Positions 9,157 through 20,121 of a stretch of DNA of 64,000 bases are shown here, one piece after another. Below the pieces are notes generated by a model. That model was not told where the DNA came from and made no database searches. It saw only the letters and a list, made by a program, of their open reading frames with translations. Numbering within the stretch: position 1 is the first letter of the stretch; every line of letters begins with the position of its first letter. The translations under genes and the position numbers were made by a program. Source of the DNA: CBDEGR01 sp965237895 (GTDB lineage Bacteria > Acidobacteriota > Terriglobia > UBA7540 > JAPUME01); NCBI GenBank assembly GCA_965237895.1, contig CBDEGR010000002.1:1984001-2048000 (forward strand), given 5' to 3'.

Positions 9157-9897
9157 CTATAAAAACCACGGCAGGATCTCCGCCGCCTTGCCGTGGAGAA
9201 CCAAGTCCGCCGCCGAATCCATCGGCGTCGGTTCTAAATTCACGATTATGACGTACGCCCCGGCCCCCAGCGCCACTGTAACCAATCCCGCCGCCGGGAA
9301 GACCGTGGCCGAGGTTCCCACCAGGAGAAAAACGTCCGACCGCTTCGTCGCCTCGAGGCCGCTCTGCAAAACCGCTTCCGGCAGCGCTTCGCCGAACCAG
9401 ACCACTCCGGGCCGCAGTATCGCGCCGCATTCACAAAGAGGCGGGAGATTCGGTAGCGGAACTTCGCGATTTACTTCTTCGCGCCCGCAGCCCGTGCAGC
9501 AGAGTGTCCATATGTCGCCGTGCAGCTTGGCAATATTTCGGCTGCCGGCCACCTCATGCAGCCCGTCGACGTTCTGCGTCACCAGCATGAACGAGGGAAG
9601 GCGCGATTCGAGCTCCCCCAGCGCCTTGTGGCCCGCGTTCGACTCGGCCTTGGCAATCAGGCCTCGCCTCCAATCGTACCACTCCCAGACCAACTTGGGG
9701 TCGCGCCAGAAGGCGTCCGGTGTAGCCAACTCCTGCGGCGAGTATTTTTCCCAGAGGCCGCCCCCGCCGCGAAAGGTCGGGATGCCGCTTTCAGCGGAGA
9801 TCCCCGCGCCGGTCAGCACGGCCACGGAATTCGCCTGCACCAGACGGGCGCGCGCTTCGATAACGCCGGGTTCATCGGACACTCGAGAGGCTGCCAA
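9157..9897 (-). CDS. NAD-dependent protein deacylase (sirtuin, CobB type)
   Basis: A 246-residue SIR2-family protein. It has the NAD-binding motifs GAGISAESGIPTFRG (residues ~30-44) and TQNVDGLH, the catalytic His in KLHGDIW and a four-Cys zinc module (CCTGCG ... CECG). The WYDWRR segment supplies the Tyr-x-x-Arg pair typical of class III sirtuins, which favour succinyl or malonyl lysine. A cytosolic NAD-consuming lysine deacylase is the expected role. It lies 29 bp upstream of larC in the same direction. The start (TTG, 9897) is not certain; other in-frame starts lie a few codons inside. Confidence 0.92.
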   Translation of the reverse strand: MAASRVSDEPGVIEARARLVQANSVAVLTGAGISAESGIPTFRGGGGLWEKYSPQELATPDAFWRDPKLVWEWYDWRRGLIAKAESNAGHKALGELESRLPSFMLVTQNVDGLHEVAGSRNIAKLHGDIWTLCCTGCGREEVNREVPLPNLPPLCECGAILRPGVVWFGEALPEAVLQSGLEATKRSDVFLLVGTSATVFPAAGLVTVALGAGAYVIIVNLEPTPMDSAADLVLHGKAAEILPWFL

Positions 9898-10112
9898 GAA
9901 GAGAATACTATGCGTCGGGGAAAAGCGATGTCAAATCACTTCAATAGCATTCAAAACCCAGGGCAAAACTAAGGGCAATACCAACCGTTTCGCGTCCGCT
10001 GAAATTGACAAGCTTCTTATAATGATGTTAGCAATATTATTGGGAGTGTCGCAGTTTCAACCTTATGAGGTCTTCGGCTTTCCGCCGCCTTGTTTGATAT
10101 CTCCCGCCTTGC

Positions 10113-10189
10113 GGGCCGGTAGCTCAGCAGGTTAGAGCATCTGCCTTTTAAGCAGAGGGTCCCGGGTTCGAGTCCCGGCCGGCTCACCA
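10113..10189 (+). tRNA. tRNA-Lys (TTT), CCA encoded
   Basis: A complete cloverleaf. The acceptor stem GGGCCGG pairs with CCGGCTC (one G-U), the anticodon stem TCTGC/GCAGA encloses loop CTTTTAA (anticodon TTT), and the T arm is CCGGG-TTCGAGT-CCCGG. CCA is encoded at 10187-10189. The integrase-bearing island starts directly after it, so the 3' end is the likely attachment site. An isolated TATAAT box lies at 10018-10023. Confidence 0.97.
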
Positions 10190-10274
10190 TTTAACTTATG
10201 TGTTTTCAGCACCTGTTTTTCTTTCCTCTCATTGCCGAAGACGGAAACGTAAAGAAACCGTCAGAAAACTGGCC
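10187..10274 (+). repeat. Attachment-site-like repeat downstream of tRNA-Lys (left copy)
   Basis: The 88 bases from the tRNA CCA to the integrase stop codon recur, inverted and at about 88 percent identity by eye, at 24759-24847. Both copies begin CCATTTAACTTAT immediately after a tRNA 3' end and lead into the 3' end of a convergent integrase gene. This tRNA/att/integrase arrangement is usual for tRNA-targeting integrative elements. The crossover core itself is inferred. Confidence 0.65.
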
Positions 10275-11303
10275 CTATCCGGCCAGCGCCGTAAAGGAAG
10301 TCGCGCCGTGCTCGTTCGCCTGCCGGTCGAGCTTGGACAGCGCTTCCCGCATCATGTTGAGCTTCGCCTGGCTGTAACGCTTGAACACCTGCGAATCGCC
10401 TTGCCGCAGCATCTGCGTCACGAAATGATCCGCCACGCCCCCGGCGCTGAGCCGGGTCGCAAAGGTGTGGCGCAACTCGTACAGCGAAAAATGGGGCAAC
10501 CCGGCACGCTGCAGCGTCCGGTCCCACAGCTTGGTCACCCTCGTGATGTGCGGCTTGCTTGATCCCATCCGCTGGCTCGGAAACAGGTAGTCGGAATCGC
10601 CGCTCTGCTTCATCTGCGAGACGAACGCTGCGCGTACTCTGTCTGTCATAGGCATGTCCGCGATGCCGTTCACCGTCTTGGAACCCGGCAGATGCACGAT
10701 CCCGTTCTGCATATCCACCTGTTGCTTTCGCATCGGGATCAACTCCCGATAGGGCCGCAGCCCCATCTCCACCATAATCACGATGATGTTGCGCAAGTAC
10801 ACCGGCGCGCAGGCTTCCAGCCGAACCTGCTCCGAAGCACTCAGATAGTGCGGCTTGCGCGTCGTACCCGCCAACGGCACCGGAAACTCCACGCTGAAGC
10901 ACGGATTGACCGCCAGCCGCTGCTTCTTCACCGCCACGTTCAGGATGCGTCGCAGGATGCGAAACTCCTGATGCACGGTGGCCGGTTTGAGCCGGCCGCG
11001 AAGTTGCAGCCCCAACTTGGTATGCACCCGCTTGCCTGTGTTTAGTCTCGTCATCAGATACGATTCGATCTCTTCCACTGTGATCTCCGAGAGTTTGTTC
11101 TTGCCGAACCGTGGCCTGAGGAACTTCAGCGCGCCGAGATGTTGCAGGTGGGTCTTCTCGCTCCGGAAGGGCGGTTGGGAGCGGTTCGCAAGGAACCAGT
11201 CCGCCCACTGGTTAAAGCTGATCCCACCGTCCGGCGCGGCGCTCGGCGGCAACCCCTCATCGCGAGCCACCAACCGCTTGCGCAGCAGCCAGGCGTCTTC
11301 CAT
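10275..11303 (-). CDS. Tyrosine recombinase/integrase, copy 1, altered N-terminus
   Basis: A 342-residue phage-type integrase with the catalytic set Arg (GLRPYRELIPMR), His-x-x-Arg (LRHTFATR) and nucleophile Tyr (FKRYSQ). From VARDEGL onward it is nearly identical to the integrase at 23595-24758, but the first ~55 residues of that protein (NNKIGRPR..., the arm-type DNA-binding part) are missing and replaced by unrelated sequence. The ATG at 11303 has GGGAG eight bases upstream; the frame stays open to 11441. It is probably a truncated, impaired copy, convergent with tRNA-Lys. Confidence 0.8.
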   Translation of the reverse strand: MEDAWLLRKRLVARDEGLPPSAAPDGGISFNQWADWFLANRSQPPFRSEKTHLQHLGALKFLRPRFGKNKLSEITVEEIESYLMTRLNTGKRVHTKLGLQLRGRLKPATVHQEFRILRRILNVAVKKQRLAVNPCFSVEFPVPLAGTTRKPHYLSASEQVRLEACAPVYLRNIIVIMVEMGLRPYRELIPMRKQQVDMQNGIVHLPGSKTVNGIADMPMTDRVRAAFVSQMKQSGDSDYLFPSQRMGSSKPHITRVTKLWDRTLQRAGLPHFSLYELRHTFATRLSAGGVADHFVTQMLRQGDSQVFKRYSQAKLNMMREALSKLDRQANEHGATSFTALAG

Positions 11304-11566
11304 TGTTTTCTCCCAACTCCTTCCTTTCGTTGCTCTTACACGGTTTTGGGGCGTCTGCTTTCGCTCGCAACGCCTACGGTTAGCCCGCTTGAGGGGCGAG
11401 TTTTCTGACGGTTTCTTGACGGTAGTTGCTGCCACGGCCATGCGCTAGGGGCTGAGGCGTACTTGGTTGCAGTAATCAGTAATGGTTTTCGAGCTGCCAT
11501 TGACCTGACCCCCTCAAACCGGTCCAGTTCTAATGTTAGAGTTGGACCTGGAATAGGGAGGTCAGG

Positions 11567-11845
11567 ATGGTCAAGAGGAAGCATTCGATCGAACAGATTA
11601 TCGGTAAACTTCGAGAGACCGAAGTGGAACTTGCCCAGGGTCGCAGCGTAGCCGAGGTGTGCCGGTCGTTGGGGGTGACCGAGCAGACCTATTACCGCTG
11701 GCGAAAGGAGTACGGCGGTCTAAAGATGGATCAGGCCAAGCGGTTGAAGGTCCTCGAGCAGGAGAACACTCGCTTGAGGAGGGCGGTTGCAGACCTGACC
11801 TTGGACAAGCAGATTCTGCAGGAGGTCACAAGGGGAAACGGCTAA
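11567..11845 (+). CDS. IS3-family transposase OrfA (copy 1, intact)
   Basis: A 92-residue helix-turn-helix protein. KRKHSIEQIIGKLRETEVEL and SVAEVCRSLGVTEQTYYRWR form the HTH, followed by a leucine-zipper-like coiled coil (EQENTRLRRAVADL). OrfA binds the IS ends and is normally fused to OrfB by -1 ribosomal frameshifting. The orfB frame is indeed -1 relative to it. Unlike the copy at 26169, no internal stop is present. Confidence 0.9.
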   Translation: MVKRKHSIEQIIGKLRETEVELAQGRSVAEVCRSLGVTEQTYYRWRKEYGGLKMDQAKRLKVLEQENTRLRRAVADLTLDKQILQEVTRGNG

Positions 11846-12466
11846 GCCCGGCGCGTCGCCGGCAGTGGGCGGCGCATGTCTGTAAGGCGTTGGGTGTCTC
11901 GGAACGCCGGGCTTGTCGAGTGCTCAGCCAACCCCGGTCCACCCAGCACCATCGATGCATCGCTGCTCCCGACGAGGATGCCCTGACGAGGGCCATCGTC
12001 ACCCTGGCCGGTCGGTTTGGTCGCTATGGCTATCGTCGGGTCACGGCCTTGCTGCGGCGAGCCGGCTGGAGGGTCAACCATAAGAGAGTGGAGCGCATCT
12101 GGAGGCGGGAGGGGTTGAGAGTGCCGCAGAAACAGCCGAAGCGTGGACGCCTTTGGCTCAACGACGGATCGTGCGTTCGTCTGCGCCCCTGCAGTCCGAA
12201 CCACGTCTGGGCTTACGACTTCGTCCAAGCCCGCACTCACGACGGGAGGGCTTTCCGGTTGTTGACGGTCATCGATGAGTACACTCGGGAATGTCTGGCT
12301 ATCCAGGTGGCCCGCCAGATTCGATCCGACGATGTCGTGCAGCTACTGGCCGATCTGTTCGTTCTCCGAGGTCCGCCCGAGCACCTTCGCTCGGATAATG
12401 GCCCGGAGTTCTGCGCCCAAGCTCTACGAGAGTGGCTGGGGCGAATCGGAGTGAAGACGCTCTACA

Positions 12467-14126
12467 CCCGCATTTCCAGTTTGAAATCGTAGAAGCAACC
12501 CTCGACTAACCTCCAACATCAATATTGATGCGGGGTCTAGCATCAACATTGCTTTCCGGAGGTGTAAACCCAATGGGTGAGAGCCAAAAACAGGGATTTC
12601 AACTGTCATTCAACCGGTTTTTGCGGGTCGCTTTTCAGGGATCACGGGTGACCTCCAACGGAGGTCTGATTCTGGTGCGCGAGTTGGACGAGCGATTGGG
12701 ATTCGGCGAACTCGTCGAGCAGCACTTGAGCGATTCTCGAGCGAGCAATGCGCGGTTGCCCTTTGCGGACCTTCTACGGCAGTCCGTGTACAGTCGCCTG
12801 GCTGGGTACGAGGTATGTGAACGATGCCGAGCAACTCTCACGAGATCCGACCTTCGGGCTAATCGGTTCAGAGAAGAATTGGGATCGAGGGGCAGCACTG
12901 CCATCCCGGTTGCAAACCTTCGAGACGGAACTTCTGGCTGAGGAGGAAAACTTCGCGGGGCTGGCACGGGTAAACCGAGAGCTGATCGGCAATGCAGAAG
13001 CGATTGATTCACCGCACCGAACCGTTCTGGACATGGATTCGACCGAGATTCCGGTCTACGGCGAACAGGAGAATAGCGCCTACAACGGGCACTTCGAGTC
13101 CATGTGTTATCACCCGCTGTTGCTGTTTAATCGAGACGGCAACTGTCTGGCGGCGAAGCTCCGTCCTGGAAACGTGCACGGTGCCGAGGACTGGGAAGAA
13201 CTTCTCCTGCCGGAGATTGAGCGGCAGCAGACGCTGGGCAAGGAGGTGGTGTTTCGTGCCGACGCCGCCTTCGCCAAACCGGAGATCTATGAGGCGCTGG
13301 AGGAGCGGGGCGTGAAGTACGCCATTCGCATTCCTTCTAACGACAACCTGGAACGAGATATTGCCGAACTGGTGCCGCGCCCGGTGGGCAGGCCCAGCAA
13401 GAAACCGCTGGTCGAAATACAAGGGATTTCTGTACCAGGCAGCCGGATGGAAGACGGCCCGAAGGGTGGTGGCGAAGGTAGAGCATCATCTGGGAGAGTT
13501 GTACCCGCGAGTCAGGTTCATTGTGACGAACCTGACGTTTCCGAGTCAGGCGGTGGTACGGTTTTACAACAAACGGGGGACAGCGGAGCAGTGGATCAAA
13601 GAAGGAAAGCAAGCAGTGAAGATGACGCGGCTCAGTTGTCACCGGTTCCGGTCGAACGAGGTCCGGCTGTGGCTGACCATCATCGCCTATAACCTGGGCA
13701 ACCTTTGGCGGCGGCTGGCATTGCCGCAAAGAATCGGGAACTGGTCCCTGACGAGCTTGCAGCAGCGATTGGTCAAAACCGGAGGACGCCTGATTAAGCA
13801 TGCCCGCTATTATTGGTTGTTGTTAGCGGAGAGCCACCTGACTCGGCGGCTGTTTGCCAGCATGCTGGGACGGATAGATGGACTGTCGCTTCCCTCTGGA
13901 TAGCCTAGCCTGCGGCACCCAAGAAAATGATTCCGATATCCCACAGGAATGGAGAGGTATCTGAAAAAGCTGGTTCTGGATGCCCAGGCGATGAGTTTTT
14001 AGGACTCGTAAAAGGGTGGCTGGGAGCCGGTGGGACCCTCTGGGAGAAAAACCGTGCTCGGAGGGCTCGACTGGGGCAAACGGATGTATACTTGCAACCG
14101 CCGGAGGGCTATAAAACTAATTCCGG
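12467..14126 (+). mobile_element. IS1380-family element inserted in IS3 orfB
   Basis: The insertion point is exact. The uninterrupted IS3 copy reads CTCTACATCCAACCC, whereas here CTACA occurs on both sides (12462-12466 and 14127-14131) as a target duplication. The ends (CCCGCATTTCCAGTTTG at left; CCGGAATTAGTTTTATAG read inward from the right) are imperfect inverted repeats. The 1660-bp length and the transposase type fit IS1380. About 220 bp of non-coding sequence separates the transposase stop from the right end. Confidence 0.85.
12573..13903 (+). pseudogene. IS1380-family transposase, two frameshifts
   Basis: The reading begins MGESQKQGFQLSF after a GGAGGTG site and shows the family sequence (VTSNGGLILVRELDERLG, LDMDSTEIPVYG, NSAYNGHFESMCYHP, RGTAEQWIKEGKQ). 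The frame is lost twice. Near 12811 it moves from LAGYE to the frame of VNDAEQLSRDPTF, and near 13412 from KKPLVE to the frame of KYKGFLYQAAGW. The product would be about 440 residues if repaired. As written it cannot make a full transposase. Confidence 0.88.
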
Positions 14127-14440
14127 CTACATCCAACCCGGGAGTCCCTGGGAGAACGGCTACAACGAGAGCTTTAATGGGAAGCTCCGCGACGAGTTGC
14201 TCGACCGGGAGATCTTCTACACCTTGCAGGAAGCGAAGGTGTTAATCGAGCAGTGGAGGCGACACTACAACAGGGTTCGACCTCACAGTGCTCTTGGTTA
14301 TCGTCCACCGGCACCGGAGGCCATGGAAATCCCGCCGCTGCTCGGGAGGCAGCTGCCTCCCGACCTAGGGACAGAATTACCGCTGAACTAACATACGAGT
14401 TGGTACAATCACTGGGGACAGGTCAGGTAACCGAGTACGA

Positions 14441-14471
14441 TTACGAAGCCGCGCTCGGAGAGGCTTCGTAA
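14441..14471 (+). promoter_or_regulatory. Perfect 10-bp inverted repeat upstream of katG
   Basis: TTACGAAGCC at 14441-14450 and GGCTTCGTAA at 14462-14471 form a perfect stem around an 11-base loop, 94 bp before the katG start and just outside the IS3 right end. It could be an operator, or a hairpin left from the interrupted upstream region. It has no following T-run on the plus strand, so it is not an obvious terminator. Confidence 0.45.
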
Positions 14472-14564
14472 ATGTACAGTGTGTGCATCGCACTTTCCAA
14501 GGCCTCATGATTCTTGTACACAGAACAGTTTGGAAGAGGAATGCAGGACACGATTGGAGAGAAT

Positions 14565-16763
<2,199 letters not shown>

Positions 16764-16826
16764 TCCTAGTGTGGTGGCCGGTGGCAGCACTCAGCCGGTC
16801 TCTGTAGACTCAAGAGAATAGAGTGT

Positions 16827-16903
16827 GCGCCCGTAGCTCAGTTGGATAGAGCATCGGCCTTCTAATCCGAGGGTCGCAGGTTCGAATCCTGCCGGGCGCG
16901 CCA
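16827..16903 (+). tRNA. tRNA-Arg (TCT), CCA encoded
   Basis: The acceptor GCGCCCG/CGGGCGC, T arm GCAGG-TTCGAAT-CCTGC and anticodon loop CTTCTAA (anticodon TCT) are clear, and CCA is encoded at 16901-16903. The anticodon stem TCGGC/TCCGA has a C-U mismatch at its loop-closing pair (31-39), so it may be slightly impaired or recombinant. Confidence 0.93.
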
Positions 16904-17022
16904 CTTTCTCGCCGGATTCTGCCGACTGCGCAGGCTGGTGACCACTCCTGCGGTCACTTCTCGTCGTTCCGACCGGTCACATTGACCAGACCGATCTTTT
17001 GTACCAATCCTAGTGAGAGAGT

Positions 17023-17865
17023 TTACATCACAGCCTGGGGCTGCGAAATCGGTTCTGGGAGAAGAAATGGATTACAGGCCCCCGGCGCCGGGGGCCTGTA
17101 ATCCAGCGCCGAGTGCGGTCTCCGGGTGTTGTATTCCTCCCGCCATTGCTCAATCACGATCTGGGCCTCCTGCAACGAGTAGAAGATCTCCCCGTTCAGG
17201 CATTCATCCCGCAACTTCCCATTGAAACTCTCACAATACCCGTTCTCCCATGGACTACCTGGTTCGATGTACAACGTTCCGGTCCCGAGATTCCCCAGCC
17301 ATTGGCGCAACTTCTGGGCGACGAACTCCGGGCCGTTATCGGATCGAATGTGCTCCGGGATCCCTCGCCACAGCATCACGTCCGACAACGTCTCGATCAC
17401 CTCCAGGCTGCCCATCCTTCGCTCCACTCGGATCGCCAGGCATTCCCGCGTATACTCGTCCAGCAGCGTCAGCAACCGCAGCGTCCTTCCATCGTGCGTT
17501 CTGGCGCTAACAAAGTCATAGCTCCATACGTGGTTGCGCCGCTCCGGCCTCAGTCGTATACAGGAACCGTCGTTCAGCCACAGTCGTCTTCGCGGCCTGT
17601 GTTTTTGCGGCACTTTCAGCCCCTCTCGCCGCCAGATCCGCTGGACCCGATCCTTACCCACCTGCCAGCCTGCTCTTCGCAGCAGCGCCGTAATCCTCCG
17701 GTAGCCATAGCGGCCGTAGTTCGCTGCCAAGGCAATGATGGCCTGTGTCAGTTCATCCTCGTCCAGCCGATGCACCGGTTCATATCGTTGCGTTCCTCTC
17801 CATTGCCCTAGCAGCCAGCAGGCGTGCCGCTCACTCATCCCGTACTCGTGCTCGGCACGCTCCAC
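17023..17865 (-). CDS. IS3-family transposase OrfB
   Basis: A 280-residue DDE integrase-core protein. It has the HTH_21 part (RRITALLRRAGWQVGKDRVQRIWRREGLKVP), then catalytic Asp in VWSYDFVSART, Asp in SDNGPEF and Glu in NGYCESFNGKLRDE, ending RRPHSALDYRPPAPGA. All catalytic residues are present, so the copy may be active. It is in the -1 frame relative to orfA, as expected for a frameshifted OrfAB. Confidence 0.92.
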   Translation of the reverse strand: MERAEHEYGMSERHACWLLGQWRGTQRYEPVHRLDEDELTQAIIALAANYGRYGYRRITALLRRAGWQVGKDRVQRIWRREGLKVPQKHRPRRRLWLNDGSCIRLRPERRNHVWSYDFVSARTHDGRTLRLLTLLDEYTRECLAIRVERRMGSLEVIETLSDVMLWRGIPEHIRSDNGPEFVAQKLRQWLGNLGTGTLYIEPGSPWENGYCESFNGKLRDECLNGEIFYSLQEAQIVIEQWREEYNTRRPHSALDYRPPAPGACNPFLLPEPISQPQAVM

Positions 17866-17888
17866 CGCACAACGCCGCCGCTCAGGGC

Positions 17889-18167
17889 TTACAAGTTTCC
17901 CTGCGCCACATCCCGCGGTACCTGCTTCTCTATCGACAGCTCCGCCACTAGCCGTTTCAGTCGCGCATTCTCCTTCTCCAATTCCTTCGGCCGTCTGGCT
18001 TGGTCTAGCTTCAGTCCTCCGTACTCCTTCCGCCAGCGATAGTAGGTCTGGGTGTGGTTTCCGGCTTCTTTGCAGGCTTGGGGCACCTTCTTCCCGTTCG
18101 CGATCTGCACTTCGATCTGCCGTAGGACCGTTACGATCTGTTCCGGTTTGTTCTTTTCGATTGACAT
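17889..18167 (-). CDS. IS3-family transposase OrfA
   Basis: A 92-residue HTH protein (NKPEQIVTVLRQIEVQIANG; ACKEAGNHTQTYYRWRKEYGG) with a C-terminal coiled coil (LEKENARLKRLVAELSIEKQ). It is related to, but clearly different from, the OrfA at 11567 (about half identical). The ATG at 18167 is followed by an intact frame to 17889. Confidence 0.9.
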   Translation of the reverse strand: MSIEKNKPEQIVTVLRQIEVQIANGKKVPQACKEAGNHTQTYYRWRKEYGGLKLDQARRPKELEKENARLKRLVAELSIEKQVPRDVAQGNL

Positions 18168-18289
18168 GACTTGCTTCCCTCCTAAATGAGATTCTCTCTC
18201 ACTTCAGGTGGTACAAAAAGAGCCGGTCAGGTCGGTGCGAGTACGAACCGCGCCAGGACAAACGCGGCTTTCAGGAGCGCGTCGAAGGG

Positions 18290-19012
18290 GTGCTGGCCGA
18301 CGTAGGGATGTATCGCAACGTCTCCTACCGCGACCTGGTGGAGTCGCAATTCGGGGGACATCCCTACACGGCGCGGCGGGCTGTCGATCGCATGATACGA
18401 GACGGCCACGTGCGGGAGCACCAGGCAAAGGGGCCGAGGGGCGGCACATACAAAGTGCTCACCTTGACCGAGGCCGGGGCGCGGAAAGCGCGCGATTACG
18501 CCGTCGAGCAGGGATTCGACAAGGAACAGCAAACCTGGTCCGGGCTGGTGAAGCGTGGCGAGTTGAGCCACGACACCGCCGTCTACCGGGCGGCTCGGAA
18601 AGAGCAGCGGCGCCTTCTGCAACAAGGGGCCAGGATCCGTCGAGTCCGGATCGACGCGGAAATGAAAAAGCAGGTGGCGCGGGCCACCGAAGGCAGGGCG
18701 GCGGCAGACGCAACGCGGCGCCAGGCCGCTCAGGATTTAGAGCTTCCCATGCAACAGGGCCGGGTCGTCTATCCCGACGCTCAGATTGAATATCTGGACA
18801 GTGAGGGCCGCAGCGGGCGCGTCAACGTCGAGATTGCCTCGGAACACTACCGGCCCGGCGCTATTGCCGCCAAAGCCCGGGCCGAGTTCCAGATGCACGG
18901 CAGCGGTGGACGGGCAATCGCCGCGATTCACCGGGTGCTCGGCAATGGAGGGCGCGACGGCAGAGTCGGCGCACCCGCACGGGGCGGGCGAGAGGGCTCG
19001 ATCGAGCTTTGA
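18290..19012 (+). CDS. Winged-helix protein of the conjugative element, 5' end lost to an IS
   Basis: The 240 residues from the GTG at 18290 contain a winged-helix-like start (YRDLVESQFGGHPYTARRAVDRMIRDGHVREH) followed by a wing strand (GGTYKVLTLTEAG), a charged helical middle and a region rich in RVNVEIASEHY. The same frame is open upstream to the IS edge at ~18216 (CEYEPRQDKRGFQERVEG), so the true start has been removed by the IS3 insertion. I do not recognise a named family; its place beside virB2/virD4-like genes suggests a mobilisation or replication accessory protein. Confidence 0.55.
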   Translation: MLADVGMYRNVSYRDLVESQFGGHPYTARRAVDRMIRDGHVREHQAKGPRGGTYKVLTLTEAGARKARDYAVEQGFDKEQQTWSGLVKRGELSHDTAVYRAARKEQRRLLQQGARIRRVRIDAEMKKQVARATEGRAAADATRRQAAQDLELPMQQGRVVYPDAQIEYLDSEGRSGRVNVEIASEHYRPGAIAAKARAEFQMHGSGGRAIAAIHRVLGNGGRDGRVGAPARGGREGSIEL

Positions 19013-19015
19013 GCT

Positions 19016-19336
19016 ATGCAACCCTGGAAAGTCAGTATCGGACTCACCGTGACCGCTTCAGGCGTGGTTGCGATCTTCGGCTTGCCGGAACTCTCCTATC
19101 TCAAGCCGCACTGGAAGGTCCTGCTCCGCGACTACGGGTTGACCATCGCCCTCTATGGCGGGCTGGCCGTCGTCTCGTTCGCTTTCTCGATCTATGCAGG
19201 CGCCCGCTCTTTGGGACTGGCCGATTTAGGCCGCAAGGTTGATCTGGTGGAGCGTTCGATCCGGCGCCGGGAGGGCGGCGATTCTGAACTTGCAGAGGCT
19301 TTGCACAATCAGTCAAAGGGGAAGTTTCCGGACTGA
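19016..19336 (+). CDS. Small two-helix membrane protein of the conjugative element
   Basis: A 106-residue protein starting four bases after the previous stop. Hydrophobic segments at residues ~6-24 and ~40-62 are followed by a charged cytosolic tail (GRKVDLVERSIRRREGGDSELAEAL). No family is recognised. Its position directly ahead of a virB2-like gene suggests a membrane component of the transfer apparatus. Confidence 0.55.
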   Translation: MQPWKVSIGLTVTASGVVAIFGLPELSYLKPHWKVLLRDYGLTIALYGGLAVVSFAFSIYAGARSLGLADLGRKVDLVERSIRRREGGDSELAEALHNQSKGKFPD

Positions 19337-19366
19337 CTACCAACCGAACCAACAAAGGAGCAAGTC

Positions 19367-20014
19367 ATGACTTCACGATTTCCCCAATTCCGTACCGCGG
19401 CGCTAATGACCGGCATGGGTTTGCTGATGCAGCAGGAACTTTTCGCCCAGGGCGTGAGTCCGTGGCTTGATGCGATCAACGTGCTACAGACGGCCTTCAC
19501 CGGCCCCATCGCGCGCGGGCTGAGCCTGATTGCCATTGTGGTGGGCGGACTGATGTTCGCCTTCGGCGAGGGCGGCAGCAAGCGGGCTTTGGCCGGGATC
19601 ATCTTCGGATTAGGCATGGCGATGGGCGCGGCGCATGAGTGGCTTTGGAGGGCTTTGCGGTTGAAAGGCATCGAGGTCCACGTCGTGGTAATGGGAGCAG
19701 ACTACACAGCCACAAGGCGGTCCAAAGCGGCGCTCCAGAGTTGGAGCAACGGAGCGAGTGAGCAAGGCGTGCATAAAGCGGAAGGGCCGACCCAGGACGA
19801 CCCGGCGGTGAAGGCTGAAATGCAACAGATTGAGGACGTAATGCGACGCGGAGATCGGGCAGGATTGTCAAAGTATGGCGGGTTCCAGGGAGCCACAATG
19901 CGGTTGATCGAATTAAGAAAACTTCCCCAATCGAAGGGAGCATCCGGGGCCTCTATCGATAGCTACGAGACATGGGTCTCACGCCGATTGAGGATGCTGG
20001 ATGCGGAGCTATGA
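19367..20014 (+). CDS. VirB2/TrbC-like pilin N-terminus fused to an unrelated C-terminus
   Basis: A 215-residue open frame with an AAAGGAG site upstream. Residues 1-~88 look like a VirB2/TrbC prepilin: a cleavable signal, then PWLDAINVLQTAFTGPIARGLSLIAIVVGGLMFAFGEGGSKRALAGIIFGLGMAMGAA. Normal pilins stop soon after that second helix; here a hydrophilic 125-residue stretch follows (KGIEVHVVVMGADYT ... YETWVSRRLRMLDAEL). This is probably a deletion fusing virB2 to the 3' part of a lost gene. virB3-virB10 homologues, which would normally follow, are absent. Confidence 0.6.
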   Translation: MTSRFPQFRTAALMTGMGLLMQQELFAQGVSPWLDAINVLQTAFTGPIARGLSLIAIVVGGLMFAFGEGGSKRALAGIIFGLGMAMGAAHEWLWRALRLKGIEVHVVVMGADYTATRRSKAALQSWSNGASEQGVHKAEGPTQDDPAVKAEMQQIEDVMRRGDRAGLSKYGGFQGATMRLIELRKLPQSKGASGASIDSYETWVSRRLRMLDAEL

Positions 20015-20121
20015 ACCGTAGAAATGGAGTCCCCATAAGCGGTGCCATACAGGACTGTTTTTATTGCGCCCCGTGCACGATGCCCGTGCCGATCCAGCCT
20101 GGTACGCAGACAAGGGGGGGA

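Larger units (their letters stand above)
11846..14391 (+). pseudogene. IS3-family transposase OrfB, split by IS1380-family insertion
   Basis: The 5' part (to 12466) encodes the HTH_21 region and the first two catalytic acids: Asp in WAYDFVQ (codon 12217-12219) and Asp in SDNGPEF. The 3' part (from 14132) encodes the catalytic Glu in NGYNESFNGKLRDE and the C-terminus RPHSALGYRPPAPEAM. The 1.66-kb insertion between them disrupts the DDE domain, so no complete OrfB is made. The protein is otherwise nearly identical to the copy at 26448-27328. Confidence 0.88.
11501..14425 (+). mobile_element. IS3-family element copy 1, interrupted by an IS1380-family element
   Basis: The ends are TGACCTGACCCCCTC (left, 11501) and the inverse of TGACCTGTCCCCAGTG (right, ending 14425), an imperfect terminal inverted repeat starting TGA as in the IS3 family. 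The element carries orfA and a split orfB. Removing the nested insertion and one target copy gives about 1.26 kb, the same as the uninterrupted copy at 26103-27362. Direct repeats of target DNA are not evident at its flanks. Confidence 0.85.
17000..18215 (-). mobile_element. IS3-family element, second type, apparently intact
   Basis: The ends read TGTACCAATCCTAGTGAGAG (left) and, inverted, TGTACCACCTGAAGTGAGAG (right, ending 18215), a good terminal inverted repeat. Four further T/A bases outside (16996-16999, 18216-18219) also match inversely. It encodes orfA and orfB on the minus strand. No direct target repeat is visible. Its right end cuts off the beginning of the gene at 18290. Confidence 0.85.

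Noticed and set aside
9128..9430. Extended N-terminus of larC (about 100 extra residues)
   Set aside because: The extra part is Gly/Arg-rich, unlike LarC, and is antisense-free shadow of the sirtuin gene on the same strand; the family start is at 9127.
10005..10023. TTGACA and TATAAT as a promoter for tRNA-Lys
   Set aside because: The boxes are only 7 bp apart, far from the 16-18 bp needed; TATAAT alone is weak evidence.
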